DNA of 64,000 nt, from contig NC_016133.3 of the NCBI RefSeq assembly GCF_000005505.3, positions 37,537,237 through 37,601,236 on the forward strand. The letters are read 5' to 3'. The stretch is from Brachypodium distachyon (lineage: Eukaryota > Streptophyta > Magnoliopsida > Poales > Poaceae). Positions 46,906-57,904 of the stretch are shown one piece after another. The translations under genes and the position numbers were made by a program. The notes beneath the pieces were generated by a model, which saw only the letters and a list, made by a program, of their open reading frames with translations, made no database searches and was not told the DNA's origin. Within the stretch, counting starts at the first letter, position 1; each line of letters opens with the position of its first letter.

Positions 46906-49286
46906 TTACCACTGCAGGCAATGGGTTGCAGAATAAAAGGTCTTCAACTTTGTTCGATTTCATTTTTGTTCATCATGTACAGTGAAAATCTTGAATAATA
47001 TTAGTGAAATTAGTGTACTTGTTTGTGCTGTTGTTCAGGAAGCAGCTTAGCACATGGCGGCATCAGACAAAAATAACCAGAATTGAGGATTCATGCGCAT
47101 ATCTGCACCCACAAGTGCAAGGTCTATATCTATCTATTTCAAAATTCTAGAATGAGTTGGTGAGAAATATGTAGTCCTCTAAAAATTGTTCTGTTCTTTC
47201 GTGCAGAAGTAGCTATTTTTTTCTAGAATACACCGAAGCGGGTGTATCATCCATTAAACAAGTGCATAAGTAGCTATGAAACATTCGTCCTTAGAAAGTC
47301 GCTAAGGCACCAAGGATTTCAAATGGGAAGAACACAATGAAGGTAAAAACAGTACTCATGGATGGTTCATATTTACTTTTACTTATTTGTTGAGTGACAT
47401 TGTCAGTTTGAACTTTCTTTTTCTTTCTCGAGAAGTTTATACTTCTGCTAATTGCCATTTTCTATTGTGTTTTCATTGTAGGCTGAGCTTGTCTGCTGCC
47501 GTGACGTCGCCATCTTCTCTCCTCCGTGCCGCTTGTCCTCTGCCTCTGGTCAGTGCTGCTCTTCTCTCCTCCCTAACCTGGATGCATTCCAACGATGCGG
47601 TTTCCTGCCATTTCTTATATGTTTTCCTGATTAATTCACTGCGTCGCAGTGTTACTAGCGTCATTTTAGATGGATGCTTTCTATTTGGGTTGATTTCGTG
47701 GGAAAAATCGTGTCATTGCCCTGTTTGACAGAGTTCAGTAACACTTGTTTCGGTTAGCATTTATTTGATACCAGTCCAGATGTGCTATTTCGCATCAGAT
47801 TGCATACTAGATTGAGCTATTCTAAGATAATATACTTCAAATCTGCTCCTCGAAAAAAAATCTCTCAATTCTGTGGCAGGACATGTATTAATTTAGCACA
47901 ATATTTGGGACACAGCTCCAGCTCAAATGGTCCATACCCTCCTAGAGAAAATAAGAGGGGAGGAATGGATGTGCTTCTACACACCTGCATCTCCATAAGT
48001 GAGATAAAAAGCAGATACTAAATGATCCTAAGATATCTGCACATTCAATAATCAATTCACTTATGACTGAGAATGAAACGTATGCATTTGGGAGAACGAC
48101 TGTGGGTCACTATCAGAATTTATATATATCCTGCTCATAAGTATGTGCATATATCTTAGTATCTATTTAGTATCTGCTCTTAGTGTGAATTGAATAATCA
48201 TGATACAGGATATGTCCTAATTAAATCATCTGATAGAAATTTTATGCTTTTATCCGTTATTGTCTACTCATTACTTTCCATTCTAAATTAAAATCTAAGC
48301 TCTGAGAAGAAAATTATTTTGTTTTGAACATGAGTTTGTACTCTTTGATGGCAAAGCCACTGTTATCTGAAGAGAAAAGAATCCACTTAGGAGAGGCTCG
48401 TTGGGGCTAAATTACCAGACCTGTCTGTACAAGTAGTTGGCTGAGATCTGAGATTATGTGCCTCGATGATCTTCTGAAATATTTCTTACTGGAGCTTCAG
48501 TACAAGACAAATTATCTGTCTTCGGTTTCTATAATTATGTGAAATATTTTTACTAGAACTCCAGTAGAAGAAACTTATCTATCTTGAGTTATTATCTACT
48601 ACTATTATGTGTGATTTGTTCAATGTTAGTTAATGTGCACAGGATTGCAGGTTCTTTTGCCATTTTATTGAATAAAATATGTATTTTTATATACTTTTCC
48701 CTTTTCTGGTTGACAATTATATGGCTCAGACTTAATTTAACTGGCCAGTACCAACCTTACTGATGTCATCTTTGTTGCTACTAAGCATTAATCAACTGTT
48801 CTGAATTGCAGGTCTTCTGGGGATCGGATAAGAAGCTGGCACAAAGGATCGGGCCACAGATTCATGGCGCTCTCATGATTCGCTGTTATATGGTTTATTT
48901 ATCCGTATTTTGGTGAATCTGTGAAGGGCGGATTTATTCGGATTTCGACGACAGTAAGAAGCAGCGTTGTTTTCCAGGCAATCATAAATTATTTTGAAGG
49001 GAGGTAGTCCTAACTAATCTTAATGTAAAGAGATAGATGTTGCCACATGCTCTTGAACCTTGACCTAAACCACATATTTCTGTGTTACTTTCTTCAAATT
49101 GACCAAATATTCTACTTTGGGCCAGACACATGCTCTTTAAACTGACTATATTAGTTTTGTTTGTTGGCGTCACCATCCCTTGCAGGTAGTATTCACTTAT
49201 CACATCATTGTGAATTTGAAGCTTGTCATGTTTTTTATGATTATCGATGGACTTTTATAGTTGACATGAATGTTACTATTTGGCAG
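46906..49286. other. Non-coding filler within the gene-fragment mosaic
   Basis: Mostly AT-rich sequence with small exon-like islands. One is at about 47039-47120 (RKQLSTWRHQTKITRIEDSC after a cag acceptor). Another is at 48812-48890, after ttgcag. A fragment at 47220-47270 (gaatacaccgaagcgggtg, next to a T-run) resembles the end of a retroposon. I cannot assign the islands to a gene. Confidence 0.35.
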
Positions 49287-49792
49287 TTATTGGAGAAGAC
49301 AACTGGCGATTGCGGAAGTGGCTCGACGAGTAGATATTCTCTGCCATCATATCTATTGGAGTTATCGGCTATTAGAGGGATCAAGCCATTTTAAAGAATT
49401 GCATGACATTATTGAAGATGCAAAAGGGAAACTGGAAAGTGAGGTCGGTCCACTTGATGGAATGTCGGCAAAGATGGCTCATGGTATGGTAAGCAGGTTA
49501 TGTGGTGGTAGTGATGTGCAGAAACTTTGCACTTTAGCGATTCAGAAAGCTGATGAGTGGTTAAGTTATCCAGCCTTGCATCTTCGAGGTAATGATCTTC
49601 CATGAATAAATATGTGGTTCTATACTGCCATTGTACCTATTATGGTAAATCTGCAATACACTTACACTCTTCTTTATTTGTCAGATTCCTTGCCTGCTGA
49701 GTGCAGATTCAGATTCGTAGACATTACTACATCTTCTTCTCTTGTTATCATCTTAAAAGAAACTACATTAGCATTGTCTGACACCATCAAAG
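49287..49792 (+). pseudogene. VIN3-like gene fragment, two exons
   Basis: The first exon (49287-49588, after tttggcag, before gtaatgat) reads YWRRQLAIAEVARRVDILC, HFKELHDIIEDAKGKLESEV, GPLDGMSAKMAHGMVSRL and VQKLCTLAIQKADEWL. This matches the region between the PHD and fibronectin III domains of VIN3-like (VEL/VIL) Polycomb-associated proteins. The second exon (49685-about 49792) reads LPAECRFRFVDITTSSSLVI and LKETT, the start of the FNIII domain. The PHD finger upstream and the rest of FNIII and the VEL domain downstream are missing. The sequence then runs directly into phospholipase-like sequence. Confidence 0.65.
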
Positions 49793-49828
49793 AAACTCCT
49801 TGGCATCATGTGCATAATGTCAGGATTT

Positions 49829-50222
49829 CCATTACTTATACCTCAAGAGCTTGAGCCTCAGGCATTGCCCGACGGAGATTTAGTGGTGACTGGCTTAGAC
49901 ATTATCCGAGAGAGAGAGAAAGAGAGAAGGTGCTTTAAGGCCATCATCGTCATACCTCTTTTACCGGGTTTTCAGGTAATTTCCTACTACACAAATCAGG
50001 ATTATTTTTATGCTTTGTTTCTTAAATAATCTCATGGCGAGCCGTATCTGTGAGAGGAATTATGCACGGGCAGTACCAGATTATTTGTAGAGGCCCTAAT
50101 TCAGTTCTTCAAAATCTGTATGATGTGATTGGTCCTAAAGCGCATGACTATATCTCCTTTCATGGTCTTAGAGCACATAGCAGACTATCTGATGGAAAAC
50201 GAATTTGCGGTCTAACACTCAA
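49829..50222 (+). pseudogene. Phospholipase D zeta (PX-PH type) fragment
   Basis: The frame reads IIRERE..., RCFKAIIVIPLLPGFQ, then a donor-like gtaatt at 49976. After a short gap 50044-50222 reads AVSVRGIMHGQYQIICRGPN, SVLQNLYDVIGPKAHDYISF and HGLRAHSRLSDG. This matches the segment of plant PLD zeta (compare VIIVLPLLPGFQ and ICRGPNSVL) just before the second HKD motif. The HKD motifs themselves are absent. The stretch before 49900 (PLLIPQELEPQALPDGD) may belong to the same gene. Same strand as the preceding VIN3-like piece. Confidence 0.7.
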
Positions 50223-51000
50223 TTAGTTTATATATTTGGCTTTCCAAATGTGGACTATTAATTCCTTCAAGCAGAAACGAAGGTAGATAGAGACCAGCTC
50301 GCATCCCTTTCAAGTGAAAAGTAAACCATGTATCTAATGGGGGTGTGATTAGAGTTTCATGTTCTATGTTGACATTCTTGACCTGTTTTCTGCTCCATTG
50401 CTTGTTTAGACTGCGGCGAAGTAGGAGAAGAGGATGAGGAATTTCGTCAAAAGATATTGACATCGTCATTGCTGATGTGGTATACTTATTTGTATATAAC
50501 AGTTACAACTCGGTGACTACATACATATCTGTGCCATATATTGTGTTTATCCAAAATTCAAACCATTCGGATATATATTGTTCGAGTGTCAACCAACGTT
50601 TAACTCGATGAATAATCAAATTTGGAAGCAGACATCAAAATATCCCAATTATGTTGACAACATCGGTCACGATGGAACCATCTTGTTGAAAAACAGGTTT
50701 TATTAGTTCTCACATTTTTATATTGTTGACGAAATGAAAGTATATAAATCTTCGGTGTTCTGCAATATCAGCCACGTCGTGTGATTAAATACTTCAAAGG
50801 CAAATATATACTATCAGTATAAGTCACTCTTTGATGTTAAGTGGTCAGAATAGATCAGATGAGTTGAAAATATTTGTTCAAGGGCAAATAGATATAATCA
50901 GAATAAGTCACTCTCTTATATTAGAGATTTTTCTGCTTAATAAGTATACTTTCATTTCATCGGTTATAAAATCTAATTTAGCTTCTTGTGATACTAGCCA

Positions 51001-51206
51001 GGTCATGGCAATAGCTACGAATTTCATGCTCGTCTATCTTCCTGCACCAACTGTATCTCTGCAGCCACCACTTGCAAAAAATGCTGGACTCATTGCTAAT
51101 GTTTTTTCTTTTGCCTTCTGTGTTCAAACACTTTTAGGGAAACTCTTATCAGATTGCATTGGCTGGAAGATCTTACTCACTTCCCCAGAGGCTAGGAGCT
51201 ATTCTG
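51001..51206 (+). pseudogene. RETICULATA-related (DUF3411) exon fragment
   Basis: Between an acceptor (actagccag) and a donor (ATTCTG then gtaaag) the sequence reads VMAIATNFMLVYLPAPTVSL and QPPLAKNAGLIANVF. After a frame change near 51110-51140 it reads QIALAGRSYSLPQRLGAIL. These blocks match the conserved core of RETICULATA-related chloroplast membrane proteins (compare DFMLVWLPAPTVSL and VALAGTSYSLLQR). No neighbouring exons were seen. The splice signals on both sides suggest the copy was made from genomic DNA, not mRNA. Confidence 0.7.
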
Positions 51207-51286
51207 GTAAAGTACCTTCAGTGCTGATACTATTAACTTATTATAGTACTCCCGGTGTCCTCAATTTTATAGGATATTGATCAACT

Positions 51287-52112
51287 TTTTTTTTGTAAGA
51301 AGAGAGATTTTATTCATTAACAACACACTACATTCTTGAGCCTGTAAGGAACAGGGCTCTGAGGATTACAAAGTTGCCTCAAGGGGCAGCCAGCAGTCCT
51401 ATGATTGCTATTAGTGCAAGACTGGACTGTGATTTTGGCCTTTCTTAGCTTTCCTGGCTAAATGGTGTGCGAGAGTGTTATTGTCCCTGGTAGTATACAC
51501 CATTTTAGCATCAAGAGTAGAGTGAATCTCAATAATCTGAAGAAGATAAGATCTGATAGACCAGTCCCCCGGGCAGTTTTCAATATCGTTGCTTTGACAG
51601 GCCATTACAAGACCTTGGTTGTCAGAAATCTGTTTTGCCTCCTGCTGTTGTAGATGGGAGAGAATGTTAGCAGCAAGAAGAGCTCCCAAAGCTTCAGCCT
51701 GAATCGCCGAGGAGACTGGAGAAGAAATAGCTTGAATCTGTGCGATCCACCTGATGTGAGGGCCCCGAGATTCAATGAAGATGACTGTAGTGTTTTCTCT
51801 GCCGAGAAACGGTGCCCCCAGGTAACCGGCCATCTGGAGTTCTCCGCCGTTCACCATCAATTCTACTGCTTTTGCTCCCATTGTCAGCCGCCAGGTGCTA
51901 AGCCTTGACACACGCTGCTCCGGCCTGTGGGACCTGCGCCGCCCCGACTCCCCATTGGAACGTCCTGAGGACGCTGCGCCACCCTGATCGACTCCCCTCC
52001 TCCAGTTCTGGTACCGACCAACTTCCACTCCCATTTCTCTAAACTCAAATCTATTGCTTTGTGAGAGCCTACCATTGCTTGATACCACCCCACGCAGTGT
52101 TGTGGAATACAT
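51287..52112 (-). mobile_element. 5'-truncated LINE with RNase H-like domain
   Basis: A T-run at about 51287-51296 is the poly(A) tail of a minus-strand element, with an AATAAA-like signal (tttattcatt on plus) just inside. The minus frame ends at 51411 and contains an RNase H-like block: IQAEALGALLAANILSHLQQ, ISDNQGLVMACQSND and LAHHLARKAKKG. The reverse transcriptase is absent. The insertion lies just beyond the RETICULATA-related fragment. Confidence 0.65.
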
Positions 52113-53955
52113 GGACGTACACCTCTTAGTCTACCTCTGGACTTTCACAATATTTATTACCTATCGAGGTGCAAAAAAGTATAGTCCAGGCAATCACCAT
52201 AATAAACAAGCTTGCTATCACTCACTCCACGCAATGAAGCTACACCTCAAGTCATGTTTTAATTCAAGACGACCATGTGCTAAACTCTACTGTTCTTTGC
52301 CTCCTGGTAGTGAAGAATGGCCACATATATTATTTTCTGTAACTCTATCGGACTACATAAGCTCTACACACATACAAGAGATACCTGCTCTTCTTTTCCC
52401 TGTCACCTAAAATGATTCCCTGGATTAACTTCTGCTCTTAATTTCTCTATGTGCAATGCAGAGTCTAACAACTTCTAAAATGTCCAGATTCTCTCCCTTT
52501 ATCTTGACAAAACAATGCAGAGTTGGATATGTTTTTCTACATATTAGTATTTTCCTCGGAGGATGTTCATCATATTCGAAGATAATATTCTGCATTAATA
52601 TTTGTTCCGCAATAAAGGAGAGATCTTCACTTTTGTGTTCATGGTCCGTCAGGACAAGCTGCGCCTCACAGCTAACCACCTCCAACTACATAGAAGAACA
52701 AGCAGAAGTTCCTCAGTAAGAAAGTAAGTATTGCCCACTCAGATCCAACCAAGAGTAAGAAGAACCGTGAGGCAGGCACTTCCTCGAAAGGCTAGGGTAC
52801 GTTCTTTGTCTATTCCTCACGTGCGGCCCCTGCGAAGGAGATACAAGAAAATAAGAATTCGAAGACTTGGATAGCAGCTAATCTTGCAAACATCTTATCT
52901 GTCTCCCCAACCACTGAAGTGCCGCCTCAGTCTGCTGACCCCTTTGGTCACAATGTGGTATCAGTGCAATTTTAAGGCTCCCCTGTTCCGGCATCACAGC
53001 TTGAGAGTCTGTCCGGTATCAGTGTAATATACAGGATCCTCTGTTCTGTAATATTAGACTTGACTGTAAAATATGTTATCTATTTCTAATGAACCAACAC
53101 ATCTATGTAACTCATTTTGTGTTCGCACTCGTCCAACCTTTCTTCGCACATGCTGCACATCTCGCGCGGCAGCTAACAATGGCAGCAACCAACGCCGTTC
53201 TTCGGTCCATTCTGGTCATACCAGGCCAATAACAGACGTCAACTGTTTACCCACCACAGCACAACCTCCACGCCCGTCCCAGGGAGGCGCACGACCCGGA
53301 TAGCACCAGGTCAACCCCACAACTGGTCACATCAACGTGACGACCCTCCAGTCGTCGTCGTCCGAGTCCGTTTCGTCATGGATCGGCGGTACTGGTGCTG
53401 GTCGCGGTGCGGCAGCAGGGTCAACTTCCTTACCGACTGCGCCGCCACAGCACCACAGTCGACGGCAGCCCAACCGAGACTCCGGCTTCTCAGTCGGGAC
53501 CCGGTCCTGGTGACGTTCAACGCCGTCGTGAGGCATGCTGATGCCGGCTTAGAAAATGTCTGGCGCTATATATACGAATCGCGAGTAATCAGGGATGGAC
53601 GGATCGAGATGAGCATGCATATAGCAAAACAATCGAATAACAACGAATCGAAGTGATATGGACGTGACAGCCAGGATACGATCTTTGGCACCCTCAATTC
53701 TAGAGTATTCGATAAAATTTATAATCAGGTGAAATCAAATACTATTTGTTTTCAATGTCATATGCATGAATAGCCAGAGCTACTATCTTGTATCATTTTA
53801 TTACGTAGGTATTTGGTCGAGATTTTCAAATCCAAGATCAAGATGAGATACAATGGAGGCCAGCGGGAGATGCAACAAGAATCAAACATCCGTGCAGGTG
53901 AGAGAGAAGGATCTTTCCAACAAATCAAACGGCACATGATTCGGAGCTTGCTAGA
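52113..53955. other. Intergenic, unassigned fragments
   Basis: No gene is supported. A TATA-like ctatatatac lies at about 53566-53575. The open frames on both strands at 52050-52720 and 53330-53650 resemble no family I recognise. Gene pieces continuing the mosaic to the left are possible but not demonstrable here. Confidence 0.35.
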
Positions 53956-53961
53956 GAAAGA

Positions 53962-54652
53962 TGTCACGAATTAAAGTTGAATCCGATTCGGGTCCGAGCT
54001 GTCAGAAGACCCGAATTTGTTTTAATCATCCAGACCTCATCCCGAGTCCAAATCAAACAAACAAGTACTTGTTGGAAATGTGATTACAAGAACTTTCCAA
54101 CGGATCCGGCTCCACAAGGAGATTCGACGTTTGCTGACCGTGGCCGACAAAACAAGCTGACGGATCAGTTTTTCTGTTTCGTAAAGAGTTGTAGTTTGTT
54201 AGAAAAGTTAGAGATAGAGTTGGATTTCGGCCTCCTTACTCAAGGTGGACGGAAATCTCTTTCCCTCCTCCTTTATATACCCCACGAGCCCCCCTATGGA
54301 GATTTGGGTTTTGTTTAGTTAAAAGTTAACCATACCTACTACTTCGTGTAATCGCGTGTATCGGTTAGACCACCTGTTTTACTGCTTTCGGAATCTCAAC
54401 TTATCGTCTTGTTGAGATATCGATTTAATGCAACATATTCGCAATTTTAAATTGTATTTGCTATTTATCTTGTTCTCACTTGTTCTTCGATTGCCTGCAG
54501 GAACAAAGACCTTCGTGGTCAGGTTGATCGTGCCCCCGCGTGATCAATAACCCTTTGGAATTGGTGTATCAATTGCTAAGGCACTGCCTCCTAGGCCGTA
54601 GTCGGATCGTCAACGTCACCTTCTGCCCAAATCGAGAGTTAGCAATTTCATC
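53962..54652 (+). mobile_element. LTR-like segment, possible solo LTR
   Basis: Starts TGTCACGAATTAAAG and contains a TATA-like tttatatacc (about 54271-54280) followed by leader-like sequence ending near 54540. It is flanked by GAAAGA on both sides (53956-53961 and 54653-54658). The right terminus does not end in CA, so the boundary is uncertain. No internal coding region lies beside it. Confidence 0.4.
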
Positions 54653-54679
54653 GAAAGATCGGGCCACCCCGGAGCCACA

Positions 54680-55209
54680 TCACGAAACCTTGCCGTGAAG
54701 GTTGTGGTGGGGAGGCAAACACGGAGGTAGTGGCGGCTTGGGCAATCTTCGGGAGGCCGCATGACCACAACCTACAAAAGAATATATTAAAAAAAATCAA
54801 ACATGCATTCGATCGATCCATCCATCCCAAATATATTTCGAATAGCAAACTAATTTATTAATGAACCGATCAAGGAGTGATAATATATATAGTACTGTAG
54901 CTAGTATAATCCTTACGTTGAACATCGTGGTGGGTATTGGCCGGCCATGCATGCCATATATATATACTACGTTAATAATTATAGTTTCATATATATAGGA
55001 GTAATGATTGATAACGACCGTACGTATACGTCGTACCGAATGGACTACTAGTGTATACCTGGCGGGACGACGACCGCAGGTGCCGCCATAGAGATGGAGG
55101 GGGAGGAGGGTCGATGGCGTGGCGACTCTTTCTCTAGTGGTGGTGGGCCGTTGATCGGCCACCATGAGGATGGAGATGGAGGAGGAGCGTCGACGGCGTG
55201 AGTCGCCAT
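54680..55209 (-). CDS. Putative small proline-rich protein, two exons
   Basis: A speculative model on the minus strand. Exon 1 (55209-55059) begins MATHAVDAPPPSPSSWWPIN and ends in VVVPPG at a clean donor (CCAG then gtatac). Exon 2 (54771-54680) follows an acceptor (tttgtag) and adds CGHAASRRLPKPPLPPCLPP, ending HGKVS and a stop. Total 80 residues, rich in Pro, with a charged middle. No family is recognised and codon evidence is weak. The leader has three copies of ggcgacctggag (about 55276-55335). It could equally be a non-coding transcript. Confidence 0.28.
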
Positions 55210-55560
55210 GATGCGTTGTTGTTCATAGGAGGAGACCGCCGAGAGTGATGACGGCTGTGGCTGAAGAGGAGAACCGGCGACCTGGAGTGGCAGAGGCGAC
55301 CTGGAGAGGAGAGTCAGAGGCGACCTGGAGGATTTGAATTTTGAATGTAGTAATATGAGGCTGTAATTTTTATATTTCTGAGGATGTTTTTTCGTAAAAT
55401 TGCTCTCCTGTGACAAGAATATCAAAACGGAGAAAGTACTTACCAGACATGTCGTCTTTGGATACAGTACAAGAATATCAGTGAGGGTCATAGGCTCCTT
55501 CCACGCAAAATCCACCGGTTGGGCCGTGTGCCAGGGGCGCAACCAGGCTGCTAGTGGGAG

Positions 55561-56914
55561 CAGCTAGCTAGGAAAGTTTGACCCACACATTTAACGGTAC
55601 ATGGAACGGAACAAAGAAACAAAGATCGGCTACATATATTCTCCAACACAAGCCGAGAAACAGAGGATCGTCGAGCGGGGAGAAAAGAATCCATCGGTGT
55701 TTTTTTCGTGGAATTTTACAGGTACCGATGGAGAGAGCGACGAATAGGAGAGGCTCCAAGTGTTTGTGGGGGGGACGAAAGGAGGATGCTCTCTCGCTAG
55801 TAGGAAAAGCGATTTGGACGCCTGACGCCCAAGGACCACCGGTGACAAGACCCAGATGCCTGCCTACGGTTGGGTGTGCGTGTACTGTATCGAGCCAGTG
55901 CTTCGCAACGAAGAGCCATCAGTGGCACTCCATCCAAAGAAATGAAAATATGCTGCTTCTTTTTGTTGCAAAAGCGTATACCTACATGTTGATGTCGTGG
56001 TTTGCATGGCTGTCGTGACGTTGAGACCGAAAGGGACCCGGCAGATCTGAACGTACGTAAGGTGTGCCTATACGAGTGGTACAATTTATGTACAAACCTT
56101 GTTAGCTTGTGTGTACCCATAGGGTATACTACAAGATACGTTTTCCCTCCTCCTAATCAATCAAGTCGTGAATTCGTGATTGAGAAAGTTGCAAGTTCAG
56201 ATTTTGTATAAAGAAAAGCTTTATTGCCACTCAAGTTTGCCACCGAAAATATCAAGTTTGTCTCATTTCGCGAGTATTTAGTGCTAGGCTACCAGCTTTA
56301 GCGACAGCGGTGCCCATGTGATCAGCGATCCTCTGTTAACGCCACTATTCCATTATTGCCAGGATTATTAGACAAACAAAATGATTCCTCCGGTTGGTGC
56401 TAAGTTGCTGCTTCAATGTAATGCATGATTTTCGTGCACAAGAAAACTGATGCTCAAGCAACCGCAAATACATAACGGAGTCAACTATTCCAGAATATAA
56501 ACAACCATAATAATTTCGAGGAAACCTGGCGAGGTGATATAACATGGCCATTGCAGGACAGCGGTGGCAATCATCCAGGCCGGTAACAAACTGTGTGAAG
56601 CAAATTAAGTATGTTGGCGCGCACAATAATAGATATGCATCGCGATAAAAACTCATCCAATTTCACATGTCGATGTAGGTAGTAACTGCAAGAATCTCTC
56701 GGTTGATCCATGGACAGCGCACATGAAGGCGGCGTGAAATTAAGAAGCTACTTACAACGTATGACTTCATAAACCATAAGGCCGTTATGATCTCAGAACC
56801 ATGGTCGAGCCACGCGCGCCAGATAATACAGAGGCGTACGCACAGCTTAGGAGGGCAAAGGTATCGTCATGACATATTCATATCGATGGACATAGCTATA
56901 TACTTGCGGCAGCC
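55561..56914. other. Intergenic, no supported gene
   Basis: No recognisable coding region or repeat boundary. Open frames on both strands around 55578-56120 overlap each other and show no domain. The region includes the presumed 3' flank of the FLZ gene. Confidence 0.4.
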
Positions 56915-57551
56915 TCATGCCGCGGCGAGCGTGCCTCCGGCGTTGGGCTGGTCGACGGAGCTGGCGGTCGCCGGCGCCACCGTGTCCGCCATGACCACCA
57001 CGGCCGGCGCCGCGAGCGCGCACTTGTCCTTCCACTCCTCGTGCGCTATGTGCTGCTGCCTGCACTCCAGGCTGCAGAACGCCGCGTCCCCTCTGCACGC
57101 AAAAAGAACAAATCAACACTTCCGTATGTATTATGTCATCAGATCCTAAATTCTTGTCGTGGTAACGGAGGGAGTACGAGGGAAGAAAAAAACAATGGTA
57201 CTGTATTTTTCTAGGGAAGTCAGCAACGTACCTGTACATGAAGGTGTCGCGGCCGGGGCCGAGGCGGCGGTTGCAGAGGCCGCAGGCGTGGAGGAACGCG
57301 GCGGTCTCGACGGCGGCGGAGAAGTCCGCCGAGTTCCGCCGGTGCGGCCGCGCCCTGTACCCGCGGCCGATCCACCCGTGGGCTATCTCCTCCTCCTTCT
57401 CCTCGTGCACCTGCAGCCGATCCGTCGTCTCCTCGGCGGCCATGGCCTCCTCCTGCTCCTCGGCCACGCCCGCCAGCACGTCCGGCGGGGCGAACTCCGT
57501 CATGCTCGTCGTCCGCCGCATCGGCCCCGCGCTCTTCGTCCCCATCATCAT
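56915..57551 (-). CDS. FCS-like zinc finger (FLZ, DUF581) protein
   Basis: FLZ proteins are plant-specific adaptors that bind SnRK1 kinase and link energy and stress signals. Two exons (57551-57232 and 57092-56915) give 165 residues. The start has three successive ATGs (57551, 57548, 57545); I take the first. Near the N-terminus, RRTTSMTEF is a typical FLZ N-terminal motif. The zinc finger spans the intron: FLHACGLCNRRLGPGRDTFMYR, here as FLHACGLCNRRL and DTFMYR, then GDAAFCSLECRQQHI. Its cysteines are C90, C93, C113 and C117 (CX2C...CX3C), followed by HEEWKDKC. The intron in the finger is the conserved FLZ position. The upstream region has a 35-bp direct duplication. No defect is seen. Confidence 0.92.
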
Positions 57552-57567
57552 ATCGATCTTAAAATTT

Positions 57568-57640
57568 CTCTCTGTATACTCTGTATTTACGGCTATGTGC
57601 TGCTTTCTCTGTATACTCTGAATTTACGGCTATCTGCTGG
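57568..57640. repeat. 35-bp direct duplication upstream of the FLZ gene
   Basis: ctctgtatactctgtatttacggctatgtgctg-like and ctctgtatactctgaatttacggctatctgctg-like units stand head to tail just before the FLZ start codon, probably in its 5' UTR. They differ at about three positions. A 76-codon frame (57900-57670, minus) lies further upstream and could be a leader ORF, but nothing supports its translation. Confidence 0.7.
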
Positions 57641-57904
57641 CTACTTACAGTGGCCGGATAGAGGGGGAACTAGCTTCGCAAGCTAGCAAGCAGGAGTTGC
57701 CCCTGGGTGTATGAGGGTAGAGCTGGGATGAGATGAGGGAGAGGAGGAGGTCGCCATGGCCATGGTTGTGGAGAAGCTGGAAGGGGATCTGGTTGGTGGG
57801 AGGAGGGAGGGGAGAGGAGTGGAGGGAGATAAATGGAGGGGGAGGGATCAGAGCGGTTGAAAGAGATCTCCGGGAGCATCGCTTCCACCTCAGCTACCAC
57901 TGAT

